64,000 nucleotides of DNA, taken from Amanita rubescens (lineage: Eukaryota; Basidiomycota; Agaricomycetes; Agaricales; Amanitaceae). The notes below the pieces were generated by a model. The model was not told the DNA's origin, ran no database searches, and saw only the letters and a list, made by a program, of their open reading frames with translations. The DNA is taken from assembly GCA_015039365.1 (NCBI GenBank), contig WION01000098.1, positions 62,001 through 126,000 of the forward strand, read 5' to 3'. The first letter of the stretch is position 1. Each line of letters begins with the position of its first letter. The translations under genes were made by a program, and so were the position numbers. Positions 31,824 through 44,249 of this stretch are shown piece by piece.

Positions 31824-32901
31824 AATGAGTATGAGCCAGTCCTTATATTCGCAGGAGCTGTCATGTATATGACAAGGGAGCATGTCTATATAGTCTAGTA
31901 GTACTCATCAGAGTTTGGTCCGTTCACTGGCATAGCACTGAGTACTGATTTGCACAGGAATGTTGATCCGTGAACTTTGTAGACCCCCAAGCAACCCACG
32001 GCTGTCAAAAACGTTTGTATTGCAACAGGAAAGGGCATGCTCGAATTTACTTTCCTGTTTGTTTCGGCAGATTGCCGACATTGTTTTGAAGATGTACCCC
32101 GGTTAGTGGTCACCACTTATTATATATTACCAACAACAGTTATTATCTTCTCATTGCCTTTTTCGAAATTTGAAAATGAAATGAAGTTTGACAACGTCGA
32201 GGCTCGCGTGTACCGATAACGAATAAAGGTAGGTGACGAAAAGGTAGATGTCGATTACATAATAGTGCTCACCATGGCGACGGCAACGGCTACAAGAACC
32301 GTCTTGGCTTCGTTCGCGCGGCGGCGATCCGAGAAGGCGAGAGGACGGACAAGACAACAGACCTGGATGAAACGTCGCATAGAGTCACCTCACCGCCGCG
32401 AGCTACGAGGACTAGTCACGGAACTCAATAGTTTCACGCGAATAACCTACCCATTGAGGCCAACACTCCTTGTCAAGAATTTTGAACAACGTGCATATAC
32501 TATTTGAACATTGTCGCGCCACGGGCGCGTTAGGGCTAGCACTAGGCATCGGCAGCAACAGTAAACAGTTCGTTGTTATCAGTACAATTCGGGTTGGAAT
32601 AACGTTAACAACTAGCATATATATATGTCATAGCATGGTCATAAAGCGTCATCTAAATCCTATCGAGGTCCTAGAGGAGGGTATGGAGTGCCGAGGCACC
32701 GTAGCGTGTTACGTCTCTGTCAGTAGGTAGATGAATGTATGCGGAAAGTTTGTAAGTATGGATAAAAAGGGAGATGATAAGAAAAAAACGGCGTCTTGAT
32801 GGTATCAGGCTGTTATATCAATCAACCGCCACTATCAATTGGGCAAGGCGCCTTGGACATGCTGGGCCTTGAATTCCGCGAGAAACGGTGTCTTGAGGGT
32901 A
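31824..32901. other. Intergenic with weak repeat traces
   Basis: Between the membrane-protein gene and H2. Around 32505-32800 it matches the 3' flank of H1 (ATAAAGCGTCATCTAAATCC at 32640 and 23725; AAAACGGCGTCTTGA at 32796 and 23821). At 32870-32910 a short piece (AAACGGTGTCTTGAGGGTAT) is repeated. No gene of its own. Confidence 0.5.
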
Positions 32902-34206
32902 TCAGGCTGTTATAATAGAAATATCAATAACTACCACTGTCAATCAAGCAAGGCCTTACCTTTGCTTTGGGCAAGCTGGGCCTTGAGTTCGGCGAGTTGA
33001 CGTTCCAGATCCTCCGCGCGATTTTTCTCTTCCTCAGCACGCTTCCTCTCTTTCTCCGCGCGCTTCCTCTCTTCCTCCGCACGCTTCGTCTCCTCCTCCG
33101 CATGCTTCCTCTCTTCCTCCGCGCGCTTTCTCTCCTCCTCCGCACGGCGTTCCACTTCTTCGACACGCTTGTTCGCCTCTTTAAGGTGCTGGTTATCCGG
33201 ATGATTAATAGTCGACTGAATCTGCAAAATCCACCCATGTCAGTCACTGCATCCTCATACCCAAACCAACAGAACGTACCTCCTGTTCAAACAGCGACCA
33301 CATATTATTATACTTATTCAACAACACCTTGAAATCAACTTCTTTCCAAAGATCATCCGTCGGAAACCCATGCCAAGTAGCTTGCCGACGCTTTCCTGGG
33401 ACGGGCACACTCTCATAATTAAAACCTTCTTGAAGTGCCTGAGCGGCGCAATGGCAAAACCAGTAACAATTCTTTTCAAAGAAATGATAATCTTTCCAAT
33501 TGTCATTGATCGCGCAGGCCAAAACGACGAGCTGAGGAAGTGACATGGGCTTGGTGTTAAAGATGAGGTGGTCAACGAGGAGCTGGTCCCGTTCTAACCG
33601 TTTGGGATCGAAGAGTCTTAATTCGTCCACGGCGTACTTTTTAATCTTCTTCTGTTTTCCTTCAGGGGCTACCACTTGCCCATCGTCCGGCTTTGCTGAG
33701 TCGGAGTCGGTTGGAGGAGTAGGGTCAGTCTGCTTGTGTTGCCGCGTGCCTCGCCCGAGAACGTGCTTTCCGATCGCCTCCTTGACTGAAGAGGCTCGTA
33801 TTCGGCGCTCGATACGGAGATAAACTGTCCCTTTATCCCCGTCACTGAGCTTCGCGACCAAGTACTCGTGTTCGACGTTGGATTTTTTGTCCTTGTAGGT
33901 ACTGACCTCGATCACTTTCCAATGCTCGCGAGAGAGTTTGGCATTGTCCGGCAACGTGTACAGTCGGCCGAGAAAAGTCTTGTAGTTATTGGCGAGGCAT
34001 ACGTTCTGGAGTGGCTCGAACTCCTTCGATTCGGTGTAGTTAGGTTCTTTCTTCATGATTCGGAAGAAGTGGGCGATCGAACTGAGAGTATACCGAAGAC
34101 GGAGGGAAAGGGGAACTTTATATGATATTTGTAGAGCACATTCGCCGTAATTGGCTGCCTGGGTCATATTGGAACTTTGTGCGACCGGCTGTTGTTCTGC
34201 TGCCAT
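32902..34206 (-). CDS. H2, intact member of an unrecognised family (possible papain-like fold plus coiled coil)
   Basis: Exons 34206-33280, 33221-32960 and 32906-32902 (the last encodes only the final residue and stop, supported by the same arrangement in H3) give 397 aa. Residues 60-140 hold KEFEPLQNV, HWKVIEVSTYKD, HEYLVAKLSDG (His113) and YLRIERRI; after a Pro/Asp-rich linker, residues 190-305 hold the FEKNCYWFCHCAAQALQ motif (Asn246, Cys247) and GFPTDDLWKEVDF. From about 310 to the end is a heptad-rich coiled coil (EEERKRAEEE repeats, then DLERQLAELKAQLAQSK). A conserved His followed by an Asn-Cys with aromatic neighbours resembles circularly permuted papain-like folds (LRAT/NlpC type). 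That is inference. No signal peptide. Neighbour copies share promoter sequence. Confidence 0.75.
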
Positions 34207-35560
34207 TATTCACGCAACACAGCTACACAGCTGTCCTTCCCGAAAAGGCCAAACGGAAAGAAGCAACGCGACGAACAATATGATCGTTGTGGGACAAGGA
34301 AGACTGCATGAGAATATCCTGATAAGTTTACGGAACCCAGATTCGGAGTTGATTGTATACGGACCTCCGCGTTTGTTCAACGTGCCCGCGAACCGCAGCA
34401 CAGCCGAATCTTGACTTGATTTGGTGCGAGCGAACGCTAGTTACAAGTGTTGGAGTTGGCACCAACGAGTTGTTTGACCCGGAACGGCGATAGGGAGGGT
34501 CCAAGTGAGCTTGTTGATGACGGATTGGGACAAGGTTTAGACGGTTTGAACAATTGTTCGCGGAGTTGGTTTGGCAGGTGTACCTGGACCGCTAGTCCAA
34601 AATAAGCACCCATGCCTTCCTAAATAGGTAAGCCGTTGATCCTTCAACTTGTTGCTTCTGGATGAGGAAAGTCCTGGGGAGCCCACTTTCCGCCAATTTA
34701 TACCACAGACGAGGTTTCCGCCAGTTCGCATGTGAGATATTGAGGCCAGAATTTTACGGTTTGGAATTGCCAAGGTGGTGCTCAGTTTCGATCTGTTTTA
34801 TTCGTGTGTAAGTCCATGTGCGCGAGGTTTGAGCTGGTTTGAGCTTGCCGTTTCAAGACCGTTCACATTGCTTTGAAGCTGATGCATCGTGGACGGACAA
34901 TAAATTCTTGAACGGGATGGTGTTGCCATGCACTTTCCACAACGAATCCTTCAATTGATCACCTGAGGGTCGCGTGTTAATTCCATGTTTCGCATAATGC
35001 TCGGAGAAATGAACAAAACGGGTGACAACATCCGACTCCAAATGCCGCATCTGGGTTGATTGGGCAAAGTTTGATGCTTCTGGATCTGTTTGTGTGTGCC
35101 AACATTGTCAACTCACACTCCTACAAGCTGTTGTAAAAGTTCACGACAACGACGGACTTGTGCAGCCGTATTCTCACGTTAGAATTGACAGTAGGCCCGA
35201 GTACGTGGAATGTGCACAGCTTGGGAGTTGGCGGGTCACCTGAAGCGAAAAACGGTTCAGAATCACACGCGCATCAGCACATGTCGGGAGGAACTGATGT
35301 CTTGCGCCATGCCTAGCGGTCTTGCCAGGAATAACCTTATTTCTGCTTCCATAAGGAGCTGAATCGAATGACCCGCTGGCGAGTGGTAGACAAGCAAAAT
35401 TTGATTCGCCTAAATAGTACAGCCAATTCCACCCGACATTTTTTTTGTTCTGCATGACAGGCTTCAGGGTAGTGCTGGCCCATATGTACTCGTTTATGAT
35501 TCGGGCGGGCCCCGGACGTAGCATTGTCAATTACAACGCGGCTAGAGAATAGGATCGCGA
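34207..35560. repeat. Shared 5' flank of the H genes, copy 2
   Basis: Aligned in order with 25005-25963 plus 30026-30130 and with 52442-53620. Near 35150 (GACAACGACGGACTTG, then CCGTATTCTCACGTTAGAATT) it shows the uninterrupted version of the site where the LTR element sits in copy 1. It contains no gene. The H2 promoter must lie in its first part. Confidence 0.7.
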
Positions 35561-35689
35561 GCAATTAGCATTAGCATGAGAAATAGTTTGTTGCATGTCA
35601 CTGCGCAGTATCGCAGGAGGGAGAAACCCGTAATCAACGAGCTTTGACACATTCTCTCCGCCCACCAGCCTTCACCCTGATACCGTCCG

Positions 35690-37020
35690 TATAAACGTGG
35701 AGAGCGGTAGCAGTGCCGCAAGCCCCACTACGTGTAGAAAAAAAATATTATTCGACTATCCTTGTCTATCGCGTGTTTATTAACAGTGTCTCTTTTCGGT
35801 AGCACATTGACCAGAAGTTGACCAATGTTTTGCCTAGTCGTCGATAGCGTTTTCCTTAGGCCCGCTATCAGCTCTATTCCACATCCTTCCTCCAGTCTTA
35901 GCATTGCTTTGACCCTCAAACTGAGTATAATCAGCACACAGATGCCAGGCATGCGGGAGGGTGAATGGACCTTACAATTGGACAAATTGGAAGAAGGGGC
36001 AGTAGTAGTATCGCTATCATAGGCCAATTTTCTTTTTTTTTCGGCGCAAACAAGGTCGAAAGCATCATCAGTATCGTTCGGGGGAAAAGAAAAGAGGGCC
36101 TCGTCGACACTCTTGTCGAGAATAAGAGAAAGCAGAACTCTTAGCGAAGGTCACGAACGAGATTCCTCGTTTGGCCGTGTCCTTCGTATATTGTCAAGCA
36201 ACCGCATATGAATCTAGTGAAGACAATTTCACGCCGGGCATATTCTTACGCCCCATCGATTGACGGGATCTGTGGGATCGAAGAAGGTCAGATAGAGCGA
36301 GAAGGAGCAAGAGGTTTGAAGGTATACCTTCAGGTTTCGGATGCATAGTGGTGACTGTTACAGTGAGTGATCGGTTTGATCAAAGAAAAGTGAAGAGGAT
36401 AGGATAATCGAACCACAGTAACGGGCAGACTTCAGGAGGAACGCTGGCGATTCATCGGTTATCCATCAAACGTTACTTCCTTAATCATCTTCGTGGCAAA
36501 TCTCCGCTGGAAGTTTCGAATGAGTTTTCGTCAAGAGGGAAAGAGTCAAGACGCACAATTTGGGTAATGGATGGGCGCGGGTGTAAATAAAGCTGAGGCC
36601 TGTAAGATAGGCCCAGTCTGCTGCACGTACGCGTGATTCGTGAGAGTAGCGCCTGGTGACTTGGGGACGGCTGCATCCCTTCATAGTCTGCTGCATCCTT
36701 TAAGTTTATACCTTGTTTGGCACCTCCAAACGTGACGAAACAACGCCTACACTTTCTGCTCTGCTTGGCACGCTCGCAAACGGATCTTCATCCGTCTCCA
36801 TAACCATGTAGCTAACCGCCACAGGTGGCAGTTGATACTTCCCGCCCGTCAATGATGAAGTGGAAGATGCCGATAAGTATAGAGTAGTATCTCTATCCCA
36901 GCGAGATTGAAGCGAACATGCCTACAAACGCGTTACCCTTGAACGAAGGTCGTTTTTCCAGTTCCGGTGTCGTGGCGGAGGGACTGAAAGCGGAAGTGCG
37001 AGTTGGAGCTCCACCTTCTG
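35690..37020. repeat. Segmental duplication, copy 1 (partner 42400-43700)
   Basis: From GTGGAGAGCGGTA through GTCTCTCTTTTCGGTAGCACAT, TCGAAAGCATCATCAG, TTCAGGTTTCGGATG and the CATCGGCATCTTCC/GATGCCGAT segment, the order matches 42400-43700. Similarity is high but with many small differences, so the copies are not fresh. Between 35561 and 35690 nothing is seen. Confidence 0.7.
36700..37020 (-). pseudogene. K1, short copy of an unrecognised gene's 3' end
   Basis: Minus-strand pieces APTRTSAFSPSATTPELEKR, NAFVGMFASISLG, IGIFHFIIDG and KYQLPPVAVSYMVMETDEDP occur in two frames. They match K2 at 43425-43715 (LEKRPFFSSNAFIGMFASLS, IFHFIIDGGTTGLYQLSPVA). No complete gene remains here and no family is recognised. 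Confidence 0.45.
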
Positions 37021-37593
37021 CGGGTACCGTCGTTAGCCGGAGCGTGTCTATGCATGCTTACCTTCGACTGCTATGGTCCTTCCTTCCTTCCTTCTCACAT
37101 CTCTGACTACCTTAGTCATCCCTATCTTTGGTCCCTCCCATCCTTCCTATACATACTGTCGACCACAGGCTCCGGTCACACGAAAATCGGTTACATTCGT
37201 CTATGCCACATGTCAGTTGATATCGACGCGCTCGCGCTACATGTGTGATCATCCAAGATTAAGACTCGGTCAATCCACGCTTCAATTATTGATTCCTTTC
37301 GAGTCGCTGATCAAGGCTTTGATGCCCAAGCAATCCGCGACTGTAAGCGGAAGTTGCCCCCAACGGTCGGAACAATAGTTAAAACGCAAGGTCATTCAAC
37401 TGCAGGCTTACAATACTACTACAATCTAAGAATCTCGGAAAAATGAGACGAAAATACAGGTGTGAACATATTCGGGTACGAATCCATACAACGGAAAGAA
37501 CAACTTCTTGAAGAACTTTGTACTCATTGAGTCAAGATGAAGGAAAACGAATTGCAACCACGCACATACATGGGCGAACTTTTCAAGCTCTTC
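37021..37593. other. Intergenic
   Basis: 3' flank of the seven-pass membrane protein gene. It holds short unsupported frames only; nothing recognised. Confidence 0.4.
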
Positions 37594-38683
37594 TCAGGTT
37601 GAGGCGACCATTTCGGAGTTGTGGCGAGGTTCGGCCGGAATGGCACGTTCAATGGTCGAGTCACCAATAAACGTAGGCAATTCTGTTTCTTGGTTAGCCC
37701 TATTTTGTGCCACCCGTATCAATATAAGATTAAAAGCAATTCCTGCAGTGGGAAAATTCTGTGTGCATGGGTGAGATACCGTCCTGGCCGCATTCAGTTC
37801 ATTGATGACATACAATAGCATCTGCCATTAGAAACCCAACATTGGAAGTGGGAAACACCATGGAAAAGGCGACAATACTCGTGAGGGTGTATAATAAACC
37901 TGATTCGGCGATAACACGAATTGCGAAACGGGCAAGGCGTCGAGACAAACTATTTCTCCAGATTCGTAATATAATAGCAGCTTTAATTTAAATTTGAAAT
38001 AATATCATGCACAATCTCACCGTGACTTACATGATGCATATATATTTATGATAATGGTAGAGGCAAGATAGGACTCCTGTCTTTCATTATCACCGTAAGG
38101 ACCGCGAATTGGGGGTTCATTTCCTGTGAGTACAACGAAGGTGTTATGATATGTTGAGACGAGAAAAATTGATATGTTGTATAGCAATAAGAGGAGGGGG
38201 AGGACAGCAATTCTCCATGATCTATTGTAAACTGTCCAACAACGGAAGATCTGACACAACGCCGTTTGTGAGTACCCAGTGATCAACCTTGCTTTTTCAC
38301 AAACCAGGACACTGTCAGTTATAATTGGTATTGAAGCTTCTATAATACTCTGCCAGGAGAGTTCAGCCCATCAAATGTTTGAATTTAATTCTTGGATTAC
38401 AAACATTGATGATACCGACATATATGAGAGAAGTAGTAGTCATAGAGGCGCTTTGAGGGATGAGTATTGTGGTTTGCAGGGTGAGGCCGAAGTCTGTCAC
38501 CGAGAAAGCAAAGAGAATGACGGTAATGATTAAGAAGGGCCATTGAATGGGCTTGCGCAGGGTCCCGCCATCATCCGAAAAGACGAGCCATCGTAGGCAC
38601 AGGAGAAACAAGGTGAAATATACACCCGTTAGGAGTGCCTGCAAGGTCGTCGTGATAATAAATGTTTCCGTTCCTGTTAGCAT
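37594..38683 (-). CDS. Multi-pass (about seven-helix) fungal membrane protein
   Basis: Five exons: 38683-38405, 38349-38305, 38250-38031, 37980-37814 and 37758-37594. All junctions are GT-AG with consistent phases, giving 291 aa. Hydrophobic helices follow in order: LQALLTGVYFTLFLLCLRWL, PFLIITVILFAFSVTDFGL, a short helix around IIEASIPIITDSVL, then FRCWTVYNRSW as a cytosolic turn, RIAVLPLLLLLYNISIFLVS, a further helix near YLASTIIINIY, LLYTLTSIVAFSMVF and TAGIAFNLILIRVAQNR, then a short hydrophilic tail. The CW-x-VW/YNRxW turn and the final AFNLILIRV helix are typical of a large uncharacterised Agaricomycete membrane-protein family. No catalytic motif. The start at 38683 (MLTGTETF) was chosen because upstream codons are not hydrophobic. 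Confidence 0.78.
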
Positions 38684-39823
38684 TTCAAGTACAAATTCAA
38701 CATCTAACCTGACACCGGTATTTATACTGTGACAGTGGTCAAATTGTCGGAGCAAATGATAAAAAATATAACCGATTATGTTGGTCATGGCGAGTGGACC
38801 GCTGGTCATCAATGACTGTACAGGAAGCCATAATTCTGTGATCACAGTGCCATGGTCTGTCAATCAGTCATCAGTAATGGAAGCGTTTGGAATCTGCGCC
38901 TGAGTGACAGATCTTCCCGCTCCGCCCACTGCTTGCAACATCTCAAGTAGGCACACAACCATGTAACTGGAAAAAGATAAGGCCGTTCAGTCCCACTCTA
39001 TCAGCGACAGGTACGGAACATGAACGCTAACTTTTACGCCTTTGACACCTTCGCGCTTGATGTCAAAACATTCATTCCTGTTCAATACTGTGTTGAGTAA
39101 AAAAAATACTCCTTCAAACTGGTTCGGTGCAGCGGAAGAGGTCCTTGCGAGGCTTTGCTTTGGTAGAGCAAGATATCGTAACGCTCTTGAACCCGTGACG
39201 TCCGACACCATCAACTCGACCATACAGTTTTTCGAGGGATTCAGATATTCCCAGAGTGCTGCTAGTTTCATGTGGTTATTGGCTGCATTCAATTCTTGCG
39301 GGACATAGGTGGGCCGCTTTTATCCTCGTCATTGCCAAGTTCATTGATACAGCCTTGTGTATCTTTCGAAAATCGGCGTTCTCAGCCCATTTTCTATATT
39401 TCTGCGACGACCGGTTCTAAATTCATTTCTCAGTCCTCTGAGACACATAACGTGAACAACCCTATGAAGATGAAACGATAGAATGAAAAACTTGATCACA
39501 TTGACAGGCGGAGCCATTCGTATGAGAAGGCTGATTCCGATTGATGGCGCGGTACGCTTGGAAACGTACATTGAGCTGTAGAGTTACTGAAGACATCGAG
39601 ATCCCATGATTCTAATAGCTGATCAATGATCGATGATCTGATCACTATTGGAAGCACTGCAAGGTATAATTGGGAACGATCACACTTGCAAGGCTCATCT
39701 GAACCTTAGCCGTAGATTTGTATTCAAATCCAATACTCACCTCCGTCGTCTAGGGTGAGTTCAAAAAAAAAACAGGGCGCGGCACTTCGTGGTTGGGGTA
39801 GTGACAGCCCGAGAATAAACCGA
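38684..39823. other. Intergenic with relics of the membrane-protein gene
   Basis: Near 39275-39310 the minus strand has CAAGAATTGAATGCAGCCAA, which resembles the intron/exon region GAACTGAATGCGGCCA of the gene at 37594-38683, so a partial copy probably existed here. A TTTCCGCTCTGCCCACT-like piece near 38915 recurs at 40705 and 41940. No intact gene. Confidence 0.4.
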
Positions 39824-40800
39824 AGGTTTGATTATCAGGTTGTCTGTTGGCGCGCTCTCGATATCACGTCCTCATTGCCATTCCGCGCGTTCCCATCTCC
39901 TTTCTAGACAAAGATCGTACAAATATCATCAGAAACACGTTATTCCTGTATGTGCTTACGCTCGTGATAGTGGCGCGCTGATGCCCCGACGAGCACGGCG
40001 ACTACCTAAAAGGAGGGTCGAAGAAGAATGAAAGATAAGAGGTAAGGATGTAACTGCCTCTCCGAGTTGTGGCATCGAATGTACGTGGCATGAACCACAA
40101 GTGTTCAAAGTTTCATTGTCCATCTACCGGAGCAGTTGATCCTTCCCTGTGAGGGCGATGCAGAGCTGGATTAATCACACGGACACAGTATACCACCGGT
40201 TCTAAAAAGGAGCATTTTGTACTCGTCAACAATGCGCGCTAGTCGGAAATGCTAATTGGAATCCGATTTAACCTATAAGCCATTTTTAGACAAGCCGAAT
40301 AATTAATGATGACTGACGCATCAGATTCACTGGGTTGTGATATAGTACAAGTTGTTTTTACTTTCAGTCGATGTGTGAACCGTTCCTCTTGTGGCGCTTC
40401 TCAATATAAAGAGAACTAAATATACCCAGGAAGCAATTCTGAAGCGGGAGGGATACTTTTGTTGAATTCAGAGGATTCAAAAAAAAGAGGAGATGCGCAC
40501 CACTACCGTTAGAAATTGCAGCTTAGGCATGTTTATAGGTGAAGCTGTTCAGATGTTGCCGGTCTCTGTCAACGCCGGCTTCGCAGATGCTTCAGAAACG
40601 CAATCAGTTATATGAGATCGGGCGTAAGGATCAGGGTACCGTCTGTGCTCTTTCCATCAATATTTGATATGCGTTTGAATGCGCGTATAAGTTGACCGAT
40701 CTTTCCGCTCTGCCCACTGTATGACACGTCGAGCAGATTCACAGCCATATTATCCCACTCTAATTATAGTGACAGCGACGTGCGTGGTACGGCTGGACAT
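39824..40800. repeat. Tandem duplication, unit 1
   Basis: Begins GAAGGTTTGATTATC and includes TCGTACAAATATCATCAGAAA, GTGTTCAAAGTTTC plus TTGTCCATCTACCGGAGC, GAAGCGGGAGGGATACTTTT and GGCATGTTTATAGGTGAAGCTG. All recur in the same order in unit 2 (40926-42060). No open frame is preserved in both units. Identity looks roughly 85-90% by eye. Confidence 0.7.
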
Positions 40801-40925
40801 GAGCGAGGGGAAAACTTGACGATCACGAATGCCAAGTGGGCGAGCCGCTGGTGATCAATGATTGCACGAACCCCCCGGGGATTCTAATCATAGCTGATCA
40901 ATGGATTCATCAATCATGGATCAAA

Positions 40926-42060
40926 CGAAGGTTTGATTATCGGGTCGTCTGTTGGCGCACTGTCAATATCATGTCCTCATCGCCACCCCGCGCATTCCCA
41001 TCTCTTTCCTTCCTTTCTAGACAAAGATCGTATAAATATCATCAGAAAAATGGTTATTCCTATATGTGCTTACGCTCGTGATAGTGGCGTGCTGATGCCC
41101 GACAAGGACGGCAACTACAAAAACGGAAGGTTGAAGACGAATGAACGATAAAAAGGAATGGGTTCTCCGAATTGTGGCATCAAATGTACGCGGCGTGAAC
41201 CACAATGCGGCGGAGAAATCAAAGAGAAAATACTTGTAGAAAAACTGGAAGGTTCGTGAGGACCATTTGTGTGAAAGATTCCCATCGGATAGGCTTAGCG
41301 CACGGGGCAGTGTGTTCAAAGTTTCGTTGTCCATCTACCGGAGCGCGATATCTGCCCGATCACAGTGATCAGTGCAAATTGATCCTTCTCTGTGAAGGCG
41401 ATGCAAAGACGGATTGATCACACGGACGCGGTATACCGCCTTGTATCCGTCAACAATACGCGTTAGTCTTTGTTCGAAAATGCTAATTCCGATTTAACGA
41501 TAGCATTTCTGCAAGCCATTCTTAGACAAGCGGGATAATTAGACGCATCGGATTCACCGGGTTGTAAGTTGTTTTTACTTTCAACTCTTTTGGCGCTTCT
41601 CAATCCAGAGAGAATCGTAAACCCCGTGAAGCTTTTCTCTCCCCGGGAAGCGAACATGCTCCAATTTTGAAGCGGGAGGGATACTTTTATTGAATTCAGG
41701 TGCAAAACCTCGGATTCAAAAAAGAGGAGATGCGCACCTCTACCATTGGAAATTGCACCTTGGGCATGTTTATAGGTGAAGCTGTTCGGATGTTGCCAGT
41801 CTCTGTCGACAACGACTTCGCCGATGCTTCAGAAACGCAATCAGTTATATGGGATCGGGCGTAAGGATCAGGGTACCGTACGTGCCCTTTCCGTCAATAT
41901 TTGATGTGTGTTTGAATGCGTGTCTAAGTTGAACGGTCTTTCCGCTCTGCCCACTTTACGACACGTCGAGCAGATTCACAGCCATGTTATCCGACTCTAA
42001 TTATAGTGACAGCGACGTGCGCGATACTGGCTGGACATGAGCGAAGGGAAAATTGGAGTG
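40926..42060. repeat. Tandem duplication, unit 2
   Basis: Direct repeat of 39824-40800 with a short insertion near 41205-41310 (between the NNACCACAA and GTTCAAAG blocks). The following stretch to 42400 has an open plus-strand frame (42006-42389) with no recognisable content. Confidence 0.7.
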
Positions 42061-42399
42061 TGTCACAGATGTCACAGATATTTTCCCGCTGGTTTATCCA
42101 CCGTATGTCGTCTCCGCCCCATTTGAAGCCCCTTTCCCTCGGTCATGACCCCTGGCATTCAACACGCAAGTGGTTAACCAGTCTTTCCAACTACTGCACT
42201 GTTTCGAAGCGCTCAGCACTTTCTGACTTACGACCTCTTGCTTTGACCCATCCAACCCCTTCAAGAGCCCTCTTCTCCACAACGACCTTCTGTGACGATT
42301 TTGTCTGTCAATACTTACCCCAACTCACTGCTGCTCTCTGGAGCAACCCTCCTTCCGCCTCAGAGCTTGACCACACTTCTACAAAGTGATGGACTATTC

Positions 42400-43700
42400 G
42401 ATCAGGTATAAATGTGGAGAGCGGTACCCCGCTGCGTGTAGGAAAAGTATTATTCAACTACCCTTGTCTATCGCATGTTCATTAAGTGTCTCTCTTTTCG
42501 GTAGCACATCAACCAGAACCAATGTTTTGCCTCGTCGTTGATAGCCGCTATCAGCTCTGTTCCCTATTTTTGCCCCAGTCTTAGCATTGTTTTGATCCTC
42601 AAACTGAGTATAATCAGCACACGGATGCTAGGCATGCGGGAGATTGAATGTACCTTACAATTGGGCAAATTGGCAGGACGCGGAAGAAGGGCAATAGTAT
42701 TGCTATCATAGGTTAATTTTCTTTTTTTCCGGCGCGAACAAGGTCGAAAGCGTCATCAGCATCGTTCGGGGGAAAAGAGAAGAGGGCCTCGTCGACACTC
42801 TTGTCGAGAATAGAGGAAGCACTTGGCGAAGGTCACGAACGAGGTTCATCGTTTAGCCGTATCCTCCTTATATTGTCAAGCTACCGTATATGAATCTTGA
42901 AGCCAATTTCACGCCTGGCATATTCTTACATCTCATCGATTGATGGGATCTGTTGGATCGAAGAAGATCAGATAGAGCGAGAAGGAGCAAGACGTTTGAG
43001 GGTATACCTTCAGGTTTCGGATGCGTAGTGATGACTGTTACAATGAGCGATCGGTTTGATCAAAGAGGATAGGATAATTGAAGGGCAGACTTGAGGAGGA
43101 ACCCTGGCGATTCATGAATTATCCATCAAGCGTCACTTTCTTAATCATCTTCGTGGCAAATCTCCACTGGAAGTTTCGGGACGCATGATTTGGGTAATGG
43201 ATGGGCGCGGGGTGACGGGGCCTGTAAGATAGGCCCAGTCTGTTGCGCGTACGGTTGATAGCGGCACCTTCGTGAGAGTAGCGCCTGGTGACTTGGAGAC
43301 GACTGCATCCCTTCATTGCGATATATAGTCTGCATCCTTTGTCTTGTTTTGGACCTCCAAACGCGACGAACAATACCTACTCTCCCAATTCGCAGGACTG
43401 CTTGGCACGCTCGCAAACGGGTCTTCAACCACTGGTTTGCGTCTCCATAACCACATAGCCAATCGCCACAGGTGACAACTGATACAACCCAGTAGTACCC
43501 CCGTCAATGATGAAGTGGAAGATGCCGATGGGGTCGGAGCAACGTATCTTCTTTCCCTTTTTCTGTTTTCCCAGAGATAGCGAAGCGAACATGCCTATAA
43601 ACGCGTTACTGCTGAAGAAAGGTCGTTTTTCCAATCTCGGTGTCGTGGCGGAGGACAGAAAAGCGGAAGTGCGAGCTGGAGCTCCACCTTCTGCGTAGGG
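42400..43700. repeat. Segmental duplication, copy 2 (partner 35690-37020)
   Basis: Matches 35690-37020 in order and orientation from ATGTGGAGAGCGGTACC to the CTGGAGCTCCACCTTCTGCG block. Unlike copy 1 it continues leftwards on the minus strand into a longer K gene. Confidence 0.7.
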
Positions 43701-44242
43701 ATGGCCCGGGAGCATGTTCGTCTGGGTGGGGATTAAGAGCCAATAGACGTCCTACGTTCACGGACTCGCAAGCCATCTAGGTTGTTGCTTGTGTTGTCAT
43801 TGACGGCGGTTGAAGTGTTGAAGGGAGAGGCAGTGTTGGACGGGCTGAGAGACATATTCGTAGCAGCAGGGACCGAGCGTGATGGAAGTAATGACGGGAC
43901 GGTCGGTACTATGACGCGGACATAAACGAGGGTGTTCCAGACTGGTAAATATTGAGTTGAAGTACCCGAGAGGCAGAATCGTCCTACATCCGGGGCAATT
44001 TGCCATCGTTGAGGCAGGAAGAGTGTTGGGAGTCTGAAGCGAGCTGATGGTCTGGCCGTACTAATATTGAAGCCGCCGTTCGAGCAGGTGACGGCCTGAG
44101 CGCGTCTTGCGTGCATACGCGAAGTTGAGTTGACGGTGGCCGCGTGCCGGAGCCGAACTCGAGGTTTTTTTCGTACAGAAATCCATGTAACAAAGGAGAA
44201 AACACTACTACACATGCAACGGGCTAGAAAACTGCTACTCAA
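43425..44242 (-). pseudogene. K2, longest copy of the K gene, frames broken
   Basis: Minus-strand coding-like pieces are NTLVYVRVIVPTVPSLLPS, NMSLSPSNTASPFNTSTAV and DNTSNNLDGLRVRERRTSI, then in another frame AFLSSATTPRLEKRPFFSS, NAFIGMFASLSLGKQKKG, IRCSDPIGIFHFIIDGG and YQLSPVAIGYVVMET. A third copy of the first part lies at 50307-50898 and a copy of the last part at 36700-37020, each with similar amino acids, which suggests that the sequence was coding. I cannot join the pieces with sound splice sites, and I do not recognise the family. Confidence 0.45.
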
Positions 44243-44249
44243 GTACTCA

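Noticed and set aside
32967..33332. Plus-strand Leu/Phe-rich frame that looks like a membrane protein
   Set aside because: It is the antisense of the Glu/Arg coiled coil of H2; GAG and CGC codons read backwards as Leu and Ala.
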